Source: Nocardioides salarius (GTDB lineage Bacteria; Actinomycetota; Actinomycetes; Propionibacteriales; Nocardioidaceae). Taken from it: DNA of 64,000 nt. Location: assembly GCF_016907435.1 (NCBI RefSeq), contig NZ_JAFBBZ010000001.1, positions 4,154,001 through 4,218,000 of the forward strand, read 5' to 3'. Shown here piece after piece: positions 47,299 through 55,144 of the stretch (position 1 is its first letter; each line of letters begins with the position of its first letter). The notes under the pieces are model-generated. The model did no database searches. It was not told the origin of the DNA and saw nothing but the letters and a program-made list of their open reading frames with translations. A program made the position numbers and the translations under genes.

Positions 47299-47306
47299 GA
47301 GGGCTC

Positions 47307-48551
47307 TCAGAGCCCAACTTCGGGATCGTCGGCGGGCTCAGTCCGAGGAGCAAGCCGCTCCGTCGCGGCGCGGTAGTCCGGCACCACGAGCCGGCGGTTG
47401 ATGTAGTGCCGTTCGGTGACCGTCTTGGACGTGTGGCCGAGCTGATCCTTGGCGGCGTCGGCGTCGTAGACCTCGTCGATCTCGGTTGCCACTGTCCGGC
47501 GGAAGGAGTGGGGCGAGACGTCGCTGAGCGCGGCGATGTCGGCGTACTCGTCGAGCTGGCGGATGTGCCACAGCCGGCTCTGGATGTTGCCGGGGAAGTG
47601 CCAGGTTCCGTTGCGGCTGGCGAAGACTGCGTCGATGTCGTTCGGTGGCTGCTCCAGCTTGCGTCGGCGCAGGATGGCAACGGCCCAGTCGGGGAGTGCG
47701 ATGGGGCGGATCGCGGCGTGGGTTTTGCCGTAGTCGACCCGCTTGCCCTTGGAGGTGATCTGGCCGTTGACCATGAGCCACGGGAACCAGGTCTCGTCGT
47801 CGCGGCGCGCGGGAGGGGCGGTCAACTCGATGTCGGACCAGCGCAGGGCGAGCAGTTCGCCGATCCGCATACCGGTGGCGATGAGCATGTCGACGATGTC
47901 CGGGAGGTCGACACTCTTGGGGCCATTGCGCCGCTCGGCGTTCGCCCACTCACGGATGGCCGCACGCACAGCGTCGAGGTCCTCGACCGCTACCGGCTTC
48001 TTCTTGACCTTCGGCACAGGGACAGAAGGGACGGCTGTTGCCGGGTTGCCGTTTAGCGCCTCGTGGAAGACCGCCAAGTTGAAGGCCCGCACCAGGACGC
48101 TGCGAATCCGCTTGCGCATGTCCGCTGAGACCCCGGCGCTGTCCAGGGCCGCCTGGATGATCACGGGCCGAACGTGCCGCAGCTGGTAGGCCCCCAGAGG
48201 GTGCTCGGTCTTGTCGCTGTCGAGCACCCAACGCAGGTGATAGCGGTAACGGTCCAGGGTCTCCGAGTTGGGACCGCCGTCGGCCCTTTCCATCTTGGTG
48301 AACCAGAGGTCGAGCAGTTCCTGGACCGTGTCGTCGGGAGCGATGGCGCCATCCCCGAACGTGCCGGTGTGCTCGACGAAGAATGCCTTGAGGTTGGCCC
48401 GTGCCTTGTTCTTCGTTTCGCCGCTCTTGCGGTACTCGCGGACGACGCCGTCGACATCGCAGTAGCGGGCACGAGCCAGCCACGTCCCGTTGGCACGCTG
48501 GGTGCAGTTGATGTCGCCGTAGGTGCCGACCACCAACTTCTGTCGGGCCAT
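47307..48551 (-). CDS. int: Tyrosine recombinase / phage-type integrase
   Basis: Encodes 414 residues. A beta-strand-rich N-terminal DNA-binding part (AP2-like, about 10-60), a SAM-like core-binding domain (75-175) and the catalytic domain follow. Catalytic residues are visible: Arg229 (TGMRIGELLALRW), His348 and Arg351 (SPHSFRR), His373 (LGHTS) and nucleophile Tyr383 (ERHYI). It would integrate and, with an excisionase, remove the element. It points to the left border next to the methyltransferase. AAGGAA precedes the ATG. Confidence 0.95.
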   Translation of the reverse strand: MARQKLVVGTYGDINCTQRANGTWLARARYCDVDGVVREYRKSGETKNKARANLKAFFVEHTGTFGDGAIAPDDTVQELLDLWFTKMERADGGPNSETLDRYRYHLRWVLDSDKTEHPLGAYQLRHVRPVIIQAALDSAGVSADMRKRIRSVLVRAFNLAVFHEALNGNPATAVPSVPVPKVKKKPVAVEDLDAVRAAIREWANAERRNGPKSVDLPDIVDMLIATGMRIGELLALRWSDIELTAPPARRDDETWFPWLMVNGQITSKGKRVDYGKTHAAIRPIALPDWAVAILRRRKLEQPPNDIDAVFASRNGTWHFPGNIQSRLWHIRQLDEYADIAALSDVSPHSFRRTVATEIDEVYDADAAKDQLGHTSKTVTERHYINRRLVVPDYRAATERLAPRTEPADDPEVGL

Positions 48552-48581
48552 TTCTGGTTCCTTTCGTGTACCTGATCTCCG

Positions 48582-48959
48582 TCAGGGCTGCGCTGTTCGG
48601 AAGGCTCCACCCCGCACCCGGCTTGCGCGGCTGCGGCTCCGAACCTGCCGGCCGCCCTCCGAGGCGGAGTCTGCGCCTTCGTCGTCGTCGCCGAGTCCGA
48701 ACGACTCCTCGTGGTCCCGGAGCCACCGGTCGAGCTCGGACAGGCGGTACTTGAGCCTGCCGCCCGCCTTCACTGCGCGTGGGCCATAGCCGGGTCGACG
48801 GACCCGCCAGGTCAGGAGCGTGGCCTTCGGGACGCCGAGATAGCCACAGGCGTCCTCGGTGTTGAGGAAGGGGTCTTGGGGAAGCGGGACGACGAGGGCC
48901 AAGGGCCTTTCCTTGTCGCCGCTGCTCGCGCTGGATGGGGTGTCAGATCGACGGGACAT
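48582..48959 (-). CDS. Excisionase-like helix-turn-helix DNA-binding protein
   Basis: Encodes 125 residues. The central part, FLNTEDACGYLGVPKATLLTWRVRRPGYGPRAVKAGGRLKYRLSELDRWL (about 31-80), is a MerR/Xis-type winged helix (HTH_17). The flanks are charged and probably disordered. Xis proteins bend DNA next to att sites and direct excision; the position immediately upstream of the integrase supports this. GAGAGGAG precedes the ATG; the 5' end overlaps the end of the upstream gene by 17 bp. Confidence 0.8.
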   Translation of the reverse strand: MSRRSDTPSSASSGDKERPLALVVPLPQDPFLNTEDACGYLGVPKATLLTWRVRRPGYGPRAVKAGGRLKYRLSELDRWLRDHEESFGLGDDDEGADSASEGGRQVRSRSRASRVRGGAFRTAQP

Positions 48960-50262
48960 CAGGGCTCGCTCCTCTCGGTGGTGGCCGGTGGTGCAACGCG
49001 GCCTCGAAGTCGAGACGGCTTTGCGCTGCGCCTTTCGGCGCCTTTCGTTGGATAGGTGTGGGCCGCAGGTCGCTGCGCACGATTGCGAGCAGCTCGGTCT
49101 GCACGGGCGTGGTGATGGGCACGAACGTCCGCCGGGTGACGCGGACGAGTTCGCCGTTGTGGTCGTCGAGTCCGGGGACGTTGATGCGCTGGAAGTAGAG
49201 GCGCTGGGCGACGCCGTGCTCGATGACGTTGCACATCCGGTCGTCGATGCCCGCGCTGATCCGCTGGAGCCGACGGTTCTGCGGGGGATCGGCAAGTCCG
49301 TCTCGGCCGAGTTTCTCCATGCGGACGGCGGCAACGGAGCCTTGGCCGGCGGCGGGTCCGCCGTTCCCGACCATCCCGCCGAGGTCACGGGTCTCGTGGA
49401 CGAGTCGCCCGTAGCTCTCAGCACGTCGCTCCCACCGGACCGCGACGGTCGGGTCGACGGTTTGGAGTCGGCGGGCTGCTTCATGCGAGACGATGCGTTG
49501 GGAGTCGAGCACGACGCGCAGGTTGTGGGCGGTGGGGAACGTCCCGAGGTGGATGAGCAGGTTGTGCTGGGCCTGGAGTACGCCGGTGATGCCGGGCAGC
49601 TCGGGTCCTTCAATCAGCGTTGGTTCGGGCCTCCATCCGCGAAGGTCGACGGTGTAGTCCGGCTCGCCGTATCCCGCCCATGTCACGCACGACTCGGCCG
49701 CACGTCCAAGGCGGCCCGGCTCCTTGAGTGCCTGCCAGCCGGGGATGTTGGCGTAGCGACGGTCGAGGCTGACGACCGCACGCACCACGTCGGCGGCGTC
49801 CTTGATGACGGTCAGGCACTGGGCTTCGGACAGACGGCCGTACCCGACGCCGTTGGCGAAGTCGTGCTCGCCGAGCACGCAAGCACGAGCCGCCTGACGC
49901 CAGGTGTCGACGAGCGCGAACGGCTGCTCGGTGACCAGCGCGTCCATCGTCGGCAGGTCGACCTCGATCGCGCCGAGAGTGGCTTCCAGGCGATAGCGCA
50001 GCTCCCCGGCAGGGCCACGGGTGCGGCCGGTGCTGCCTTCGAGGTTGATGTGCGGGTTGGCGGCACGCATCGCCTGATGGCTCCAGACGAGTACGGCGTA
50101 GCGGTAGCGCGCGATCTGCTCACCGATCAATTTCCGCTCATCGGGAGTCGTGGTCTCGGGGACCGTGTGCACGCCGGCGCCGCCGATGCGGTGCTGGATG
50201 CGGTGCTGCCGCAGCAGTTCACTCAGCGCATCGCGGAGCATCCCGCTGGTCTCGCCGTACAT
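48943..50262 (-). CDS. Uncharacterised mobile-element protein, 439 aa
   Basis: I do not recognise a family. It is a soluble, helix-rich, Trp- and Arg-containing protein with no Walker, HTH or metal motif that I can identify; a basic C-terminal tail (about 395-439) could touch nucleic acid. Its place between an excisionase-like gene and SSB is the place where replication or transfer initiators occur in actinobacterial elements, but I cannot see the Rep or relaxase His motifs. The start overlaps the upstream stop in TGATG, showing coupling. Confidence 0.65.
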   Translation of the reverse strand: MYGETSGMLRDALSELLRQHRIQHRIGGAGVHTVPETTTPDERKLIGEQIARYRYAVLVWSHQAMRAANPHINLEGSTGRTRGPAGELRYRLEATLGAIEVDLPTMDALVTEQPFALVDTWRQAARACVLGEHDFANGVGYGRLSEAQCLTVIKDAADVVRAVVSLDRRYANIPGWQALKEPGRLGRAAESCVTWAGYGEPDYTVDLRGWRPEPTLIEGPELPGITGVLQAQHNLLIHLGTFPTAHNLRVVLDSQRIVSHEAARRLQTVDPTVAVRWERRAESYGRLVHETRDLGGMVGNGGPAAGQGSVAAVRMEKLGRDGLADPPQNRRLQRISAGIDDRMCNVIEHGVAQRLYFQRINVPGLDDHNGELVRVTRRTFVPITTPVQTELLAIVRSDLRPTPIQRKAPKGAAQSRLDFEAALHHRPPPRGASPDVPSI

Positions 50263-50558
50263 CAGGGCGCATCCAGTTCTCGGGCGGCCCACAGCATGTC
50301 GAGGACGAGCTCGACGGTCAGGGAGTCGATGCCGTGCCTGACGAGGTCCTCGATGGCCGACTCGGCGACCTCGAAGAGCACGTCGCGGTTGGTGACCGGG
50401 ACCGGGCTGATGCCAGGGATGTAGTCGCCGTGGATGAAGTCGATCTGGAGCAGCACGCGGTCGTACTCGATCGACGCATCGGTCGTGAGCGCGGCGTCGG
50501 CCAGGGCGGCGACGTAGGAGCGGGCCTCGGCGAGGGTGACCGCGTGGGCGAGCAGCAT
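50262..50558 (-). CDS. Small hypothetical protein, 98 aa
   Basis: Mostly helical acidic protein with no known motif. The ATG at 50558 is chosen because GAGAGGA lies 6-7 nt upstream; an in-frame ATG at 50594 would add 12 residues and has a poorer ribosome site. It is joined to the 439-residue gene by TGATG, so both probably work in the same element function. Confidence 0.55.
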   Translation of the reverse strand: MLLAHAVTLAEARSYVAALADAALTTDASIEYDRVLLQIDFIHGDYIPGISPVPVTNRDVLFEVAESAIEDLVRHGIDSLTVELVLDMLWAARELDAP

Positions 50559-50692
50559 GGGGGAGTCCTCTCGGGGGCGGGAGATGGTCGGCATGTCTTC
50601 GACCGTGGAGTGGTCGATCGAGGACGCCGAGAGCGCGTAGTCCTGTCTGTGGACAAGCCGATGGAAAGTCCCGCTGTCTATCGGGTGCGCGG

Positions 50693-51271
50693 CTACGCAG
50701 CGAAGCGAACCGCGTCTTCGATCGCTCTGCGGACGGCGAGGTCCTCGGCGACGAACGCGTTGAAGTCGGCTCGTCGGTCGACGATCTCGACCTCCGGCGC
50801 GGGCTCGTGCGGGGCTTCTCCGGGCCACGCGGTCTGCCGGGTCGGCCGGTCACGGTCCAGCCGCGTGCCGCACAGGGACACCCACTCGCGTAGCCGGTTT
50901 CGGGCCTCGGCGAAGTCTCGATGCCAGGCGAGAGGTGCTGACGGCGAGCCGTCGGGGTCGTAGGCGTTGAGCCAGTGGGTGTGGAGTGCAGAGAGTTCCC
51001 AGATCAGCTCGTCGTGGCGATGCCACAGCGGTGGGATCACCGTCGGCGGCAGGCCGTAGGTGTGCCGCAGCCAGTCCACCCACGCGTCGAGGTCGTGCCA
51101 CTCATCGAATGCCTCGTCCGCCGTGAGGAGGTTCCAGTTGATCGGGCGCAGCGGGCGCTCATCGTCGAAGTCGGCGGTCCCGAAGACAGCGTCGGGACCG
51201 CCGAACTCCTCGAACGAGTCGCCGCCCTCGATCTCCAGCGTCTGCTGGTCGGATTCGACGTCGGTGCTCAT
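50693..51271 (-). CDS. Hypothetical protein of the mobile element, 192 aa
   Basis: An acidic protein rich in Trp (WNLL, EWHDLDAWVDWL, WHRHDELIWEL, HTHWLNAY) and helices; no catalytic motif is seen and no family is recognised. AAGG lies 8 nt before the ATG at 51271 and 5 nt before an in-frame GTG at 51274, so either may be the start. It follows the SSB gene by 11 bp, suggesting one transcript. Confidence 0.55.
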   Translation of the reverse strand: MSTDVESDQQTLEIEGGDSFEEFGGPDAVFGTADFDDERPLRPINWNLLTADEAFDEWHDLDAWVDWLRHTYGLPPTVIPPLWHRHDELIWELSALHTHWLNAYDPDGSPSAPLAWHRDFAEARNRLREWVSLCGTRLDRDRPTRQTAWPGEAPHEPAPEVEIVDRRADFNAFVAEDLAVRRAIEDAVRFAA

Positions 51272-51282
51272 CACGGTGGCCT

Positions 51283-51714
51283 TCAGAAGCTGACGGCGTG
51301 GGCCGGCTCGTTGACCACGTTCATCTCGTTGGTCGGAGGATCGGGCTGCTTGGCAGGGTTGCGGTCCACGACGTAGCGGGTGCGGGCGCAGTCGTGTCCG
51401 ATCCGGCGGGCGACGAATTGCTCGCGGATCTCGCTGGGACCGCCGGGTCGCTCCTGCTCGTACTCGTGGATGTAGCCGGAAGCGACGATCTGGTCGCCGG
51501 GCTTGAACCGCGGGTAGGCCCGCTCGGCCGCGCGGTCGAACAGGACCAGGTCGCAGAAGACGGGGTCGAGCTTGGTGAACGACCCGTCGACCTCCTTGCG
51601 GTGCTGCTCGATGCCGACCCGGCAGAAGAACCGGGCGTGACCCTTGCCGGTGAACGTGAGCTCCGGCGCTGTCGCGATGAACCCGTGAAGGCTCATCTGA
51701 GTGGGAATCGTCAT
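51283..51714 (-). CDS. ssb: Single-stranded DNA-binding protein (element-encoded SSB)
   Basis: Encodes 143 residues. The OB-fold is recognisable: SLHGFIATAPELTFTGKGHARFFCRVGI, then FCDLVLFDRAAERAYPRFKPGDQIVASGYIHEYE. It is shorter than the chromosomal SSB and lacks the acidic DDDIPF-like tip, as is usual for plasmid or element SSBs. It would coat single-stranded DNA during transfer. Its Shine-Dalgarno AGGAG lies in the 3' arm of a long inverted repeat, so translation may be regulated by RNA structure. Confidence 0.85.
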   Translation of the reverse strand: MTIPTQMSLHGFIATAPELTFTGKGHARFFCRVGIEQHRKEVDGSFTKLDPVFCDLVLFDRAAERAYPRFKPGDQIVASGYIHEYEQERPGGPSEIREQFVARRIGHDCARTRYVVDRNPAKQPDPPTNEMNVVNEPAHAVSF

Positions 51715-51717
51715 CGT

Positions 51718-51769
51718 CTGACTCCTGACGTCGGGCGGTGCCCGGATGGCATCCGCTCTCAGGAGTCAG
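51718..51769 (-). promoter_or_regulatory. Leader hairpin sequestering the ssb ribosome site
   Basis: On the minus strand CTGACTCCTGA (51769-51759) pairs with TCAGGAGTCAG (51728-51718), a perfect 11-bp stem. The AGGAG inside the second arm is the ssb ribosome site, 8 nt before the ATG. The loop holds a further small stem, CGGATG with CATCCG. Confidence 0.55.
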
Positions 51770-51800
51770 GTGTGCAGCGGCGACGATCTGCCTGGATGGT

Positions 51801-51806
51801 TACGCT
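51801..51806 (+). promoter_or_regulatory. -10 hexamer for leaderless nuclease-like gene
   Basis: TACGCT, 8 nt before the ATG at 51815. Confidence 0.45.
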
Positions 51807-51814
51807 CGTTGCCG

Positions 51815-52249
51815 ATGAAGAGCAGTGGTCGTGGCCGCGCACAGAGCGACGAGTTCTACGTCGTCGATCTTTGTGACGAGGCGTTGGGAGAGGCGGGCCT
51901 ACGCCAACACAGGTTCCCGTGGCTTCTTGGTGACCCGTCTCCGAAAACTGGGAGAGCAACCGCACTTCCGGTGGATGCCTACTGGCCCAGTCGCAGCCTC
52001 GTTGTCGAGTTCTACGAGCGGCAGCACACCGAGGCGGTCGCGTTCTTCGACAAGCCCGACAGGATCACGGTCTCGGGCGTGCCTCGCGGTGAACAGCGAG
52101 CGCTGTATGACGAGCGGCGCCGTCAGCTCATTCCTCAGCACGGCCTCAGGCTGGTGGTGATCTCCCTGGAAGCCTTCGAGAACAAGCGCGGCAAGATCGT
52201 TCGCAGTCACGACCGCGACCTGGATGCGGTCGCCAGACTGCTTTCCTAG
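51815..52249 (+). CDS. Hypothetical protein with a possible PD-(D/E)xK-like core, 144 aa
   Basis: I do not recognise a named family. The part LPVDAYW (Asp54) then LVVEFYERQ (Glu65) followed by KPDRITVSGV and a C-terminal LRLVVISL strand is suggestive of a compact restriction-endonuclease-like core in which the third residue would be Glu/Gln rather than Lys. This is inference from motif shape only. The TAG stop lies inside the left copy of the IS481 target duplication, so the gene is intact after insertion. It is the only plus-strand gene in this part of the element apart from transposases. Confidence 0.5.
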   Translation: MKSSGRGRAQSDEFYVVDLCDEALGEAGLRQHRFPWLLGDPSPKTGRATALPVDAYWPSRSLVVEFYERQHTEAVAFFDKPDRITVSGVPRGEQRALYDERRRQLIPQHGLRLVVISLEAFENKRGKIVRSHDRDLDAVARLLS

Positions 52250-52250
52250 C
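52245..52250. repeat. Left target-site duplication of the IS481 element
   Basis: CCTAGC, identical to 53380-53385; contains the stop codon of the gene ending at 52249. Confidence 0.85.
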
Positions 52251-53379
52251 TGTGATGCCCAGGCACGTTGGTCGAGATCCTGCTACGACACGGTCTGACA
52301 TGTAGATGGACGAAGGCCTCCCCGGTGTGGAGTGGAGCTGTCTAGAAACCGCTCCGCCACCAAGGAGGCCTTCGTGTCCCACGCTACCCATGCCAATGCT
52401 GCCCTGACCCCTCGCGCCCGGCTCCGACTCGCACGCCTGGTCGTCGAGCACGGTTGGCCGCCCGCTCGCGCGGCCGAGCGCTACGACGTCTCCTGGCGCA
52501 CCGCGAAGAAGTGGGCCGAGCGATACCGAGCCGAAGGCCCGGACGGCATGCACGACCGGTCCTCGGCCCCACGTCATCAGCCGAACCGGACATCGACCCC
52601 GGTGGTACGCAAGATCGTGCACCTGCGCTGGAAGCAACGCCTCGGCCCCATCGCGATCGGCGACAAGCTGGGCATGCCGGCCTCGACCGTGCACGCAGTC
52701 TTGGTCCGGTGCCGCATCAACCGACTCACCCACATCGACCGCGCCACCGGTGAGCCCATCCGGCGCTACGAGCACGAACGGCCCGGCGACCTGATCCACG
52801 TCGACGTCAAGAAGCTGGGCCGGGTCCCTGACGGTGGCGGATGGCGCTACGTGGGGCGTCAGCAAGGCGGCAAGAACCGTTCGGCGACCGTGGAGCGCAC
52901 CGGCGCGGCCAAGAACAAGTGGCACAACCCGTTGATCGGAACCTGCTACCTGCACACCGTGATCGATGACCACTCCCGCGTGGCCTACGTCGAGGCCCAC
53001 GACGACGAGACCAAGGAGACCGCAACCCAGGTCCTCAAGAACGCGACTGCTTGGTTCGCTCAGCGCGGCGTCACCGTCCGGCGAGTGCTCTCCGACAACG
53101 GCAGCTGCTACCGATCGCACCTGTGGCGCGACACCTGCACCGAACTCGGCATCACACCTAAGAAGACCCGGCCCTACCGACCCCAGACGAACGGGAAGAT
53201 CGAACGCTTCCACCGGACCCTGGCCGAGGGCTGGGCCTTCAAGAAGTTCTACAACTCCGAATCAGCCCGCCTCGCGGCTCTGCCAGGATGGATCCACGAG
53301 TACAACCACCACCGGCCCCACTCAGCAATCGGGAAGGCAGCCCCCATCACCAGGTTGGACAACCTGGCTGGGCATCACA
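52251..53379 (+). mobile_element. IS481-family insertion sequence, complete, 1,129 bp
   Basis: Bounded by inverted repeats beginning TGTGATGCCCAG (52251-52262) and ending CTGGGCATCACA (53368-53379), with partial matching further inside (GGTTG-type core). Flanked by a 6-bp duplication CCTAGC. Contains one transposase gene. The ends and the duplication are intact, so the insertion appears recent. Confidence 0.92.
52310..52375 (+). promoter_or_regulatory. Hairpin able to hide the transposase ribosome site and start codon
   Basis: A perfect 12-bp inverted repeat: ACGAAGGCCTCC (52310-52321) and GGAGGCCTTCGT (52364-52375). The second arm contains the Shine-Dalgarno and two bases of the GTG start. 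A TAGAAA -10-like hexamer (52343-52348) lies between the arms, so only readthrough transcripts would carry both arms. Confidence 0.6.
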
Positions 53380-53384
53380 CCTAG
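52374..53384 (+). CDS. IS481 family transposase
   Basis: Encodes 336 residues. An N-terminal HTH (ARLRLARLVVEHGWPPARAAERYDVSWRTAKKW) and the DDE integrase core are seen: HVDVKKLG (Asp), VLSDNGSCY (Asp) and KIERFHRTLAEGW (Glu), followed by NHHRPHSAIG. AAGGAGG precedes the GTG by 5 nt. The reading frame passes the right inverted repeat and takes its TAG stop from the flanking target duplication, so the last residue is set by the insertion site. Confidence 0.95.
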   Translation: MSHATHANAALTPRARLRLARLVVEHGWPPARAAERYDVSWRTAKKWAERYRAEGPDGMHDRSSAPRHQPNRTSTPVVRKIVHLRWKQRLGPIAIGDKLGMPASTVHAVLVRCRINRLTHIDRATGEPIRRYEHERPGDLIHVDVKKLGRVPDGGGWRYVGRQQGGKNRSATVERTGAAKNKWHNPLIGTCYLHTVIDDHSRVAYVEAHDDETKETATQVLKNATAWFAQRGVTVRRVLSDNGSCYRSHLWRDTCTELGITPKKTRPYRPQTNGKIERFHRTLAEGWAFKKFYNSESARLAALPGWIHEYNHHRPHSAIGKAAPITRLDNLAGHHT

Positions 53385-53385
53385 C
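53380..53385. repeat. Right target-site duplication of the IS481 element
   Basis: CCTAGC; its CTAG supplies the transposase stop on the plus strand and the stop of the coupling protein gene on the minus strand. Confidence 0.85.
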
Positions 53386-55144
53386 GGCGGCGGAGTGCCG
53401 CTTCGACCTGGGTTCGTTGATCGCGGAGCCGCTCGGCTTCCTTGCGAGCCGTCCAAGGACGTAGGTCGGTGACCAGCGGCGGGGCGCTGCGGAGCAGTAC
53501 GAGAGCGGTGCCGAATGGCAGGGTGCGAATCACCTCTGGCGGCAACACCGGCACTCGTCGCACGGAGCGTTGGAGCGACCGGGAGCCGTAGTCGCCGACG
53601 GAGACGGTGTCGGTCTTCTCGTCGCGCTCGCCGATCAGGGCGGAGAGGTCTTGGAGGTCCTTCGCCGACGAAGTGCCGCCGAGGACGACTTTGACGATGG
53701 AGGCGTCCCAGATGGCGCCGGCCGCGTGGTCGCCCCACTTGTCCCGGGCCTGGGAGAGGGACTGGAGCACGGGCATCGTGGTGATCCCGGTGCCGCCGCC
53801 CTCGGCCATGAGGACCGGCAGGGACGGCAGCGGCGAGAGGTTGCCGATCTCGTCGAATGCCAGGAGTAGCGGTGGGTCCATGCGTGCGCCGGGTGATGCG
53901 GCGGCGAGGTGGCGGGCGGTCTCGACGAGATCCTCGATGAAGGCTGCGACGAGTGACCAGGAGGCGCCAGCTCCTGCGCCGGTGGCGAGGAGGTAGAGGG
54001 TGCCGTTGCTGGTGAGGAAGTCGACGGGGTCGAAGTGCTCGCCGGGGTTCGGGGACACGGCGTCGAGGACTCGTGGGTCGGCGAGGCAGGTTAGGGCGAG
54101 GGAGACGCCCATCCAGATCGAGTCTCGGGTGCGGGGGTCGGAGTGGATCATCGACTCCAACGAGTCGGCCCAGCCGGGTGCAGCCTTGTGGTTGCTCGAC
54201 AAGATCGCCACCGCGTCGGCCGCCGCAGACGGCGACAGCGTCCACCCGAACAGCTCGCGGGGACTGCGATTGTCGAGGGCAGCCGCATGGAGCAGCGCCT
54301 GGAGGGCTGTGCGGGTCTTGCCTTCCCAGAAGCCGCCGGACTCGACCCCGCCGGTCGACAAGCCGGTTGCGGACGCCAGGCCGGTGGCTCGGATCATCGC
54401 GGTGAGTGGGTCTTCGCAACCGCGCACGGGTGACCAGCGAAGGCCGGCCGGTAGACCCTCGGCAAGCCGTTGAGGGTCGAAGACCGCGACCGGTCCTCGC
54501 TCCTGGCGAGCGGTGAGGGTGGCTGCGATGTTGTCGGGTCGGGTGGCGGTGGTGATTACCGCGCCGGGGGCGTCGAGGATCGCGCTGATGACGACGTGGA
54601 GGCCCTTGCCCGAGCGGGGCGGTCCCAGCACCAGGATCGAGTCCTCGACCGACGCCCAGACGCCCTGACCCCGCGAGCGCCCGAGGAGGTAGCCGACGTC
54701 GGAGGGCTCCGGCTTGTCGAGGGACGGTCGCAGCGTCCGGCCACGCGCAAGCAGCGCCTTATCCGATGCAACCGCTCGTACGTCGCGTCCAGTGGCGACC
54801 CCTGCAAGTCGGCGGGGATCATGCGACGTCGTGTGCCTCATCGAGCCGATCCGTCGCCACAGCACGAGGGTGCTGGCGATGACCGCCGAGACCATGAGCA
54901 GCAGCACGAGCCAGTAGACCCAAGCTGCGAGTCCGTCGGCACCGAGCGCGGTGGATGGGTCGCTGGGGTGGGTGAGAACTCGAAAGCCGACCTCCCAGCC
55001 GCCAGACGGTTGCGAGGCGCCTGACACCCACGCGGCGGCAGACCCAGCAAGTCGCAGGATCGCCGCCATCAGGCCGACGGCGGCGATGAGGATGAGGCCG
55101 AGGTTGACCAGCTCGTCGTCGACTCCCTGCCCGCGAGGGTTCAC
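53381..55144 (-). CDS. Type IV secretion coupling protein (TraD/VirD4-like ATPase)
   Basis: Encodes 587 residues. Two N-terminal membrane helices (about 12-40 and 72-97) are followed by an ATPase domain: Walker A GPPRSGKG (174-181), Walker B LLLAFDEIGN (about 405-414), and the late SLQRSVRRVPVLPPEVIRTLPFGTALVLL typical of TraG/TraD-type proteins. It would bring DNA to a transfer channel in conjugation. No relaxase or other T4SS gene is in view. The start overlaps the preceding gene by ATGA. Confidence 0.9.
   Translation of the reverse strand: MNPRGQGVDDELVNLGLILIAAVGLMAAILRLAGSAAAWVSGASQPSGGWEVGFRVLTHPSDPSTALGADGLAAWVYWLVLLLMVSAVIASTLVLWRRIGSMRHTTSHDPRRLAGVATGRDVRAVASDKALLARGRTLRPSLDKPEPSDVGYLLGRSRGQGVWASVEDSILVLGPPRSGKGLHVVISAILDAPGAVITTATRPDNIAATLTARQERGPVAVFDPQRLAEGLPAGLRWSPVRGCEDPLTAMIRATGLASATGLSTGGVESGGFWEGKTRTALQALLHAAALDNRSPRELFGWTLSPSAAADAVAILSSNHKAAPGWADSLESMIHSDPRTRDSIWMGVSLALTCLADPRVLDAVSPNPGEHFDPVDFLTSNGTLYLLATGAGAGASWSLVAAFIEDLVETARHLAAASPGARMDPPLLLAFDEIGNLSPLPSLPVLMAEGGGTGITTMPVLQSLSQARDKWGDHAAGAIWDASIVKVVLGGTSSAKDLQDLSALIGERDEKTDTVSVGDYGSRSLQRSVRRVPVLPPEVIRTLPFGTALVLLRSAPPLVTDLRPWTARKEAERLRDQRTQVEAALRRR

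Larger units (their letters stand above)
47123..47306. other. Left junction region of the mobile element (candidate attL area)
   Basis: 184 bp between the methyltransferase stop and the integrase stop. It is lower in GC than the core. It contains an 11-bp tandem repeat (47166-47187) and an imperfect long hairpin (47221-47298) that can terminate the integrase message. No tRNA gene is present here. The exact att core cannot be set because the right junction is not in the window. Confidence 0.45.

Noticed and set aside
47123-47306. tRNA gene as the insertion target of the integrase
   Set aside because: No cloverleaf or CCA-like 3' end can be found in this stretch.
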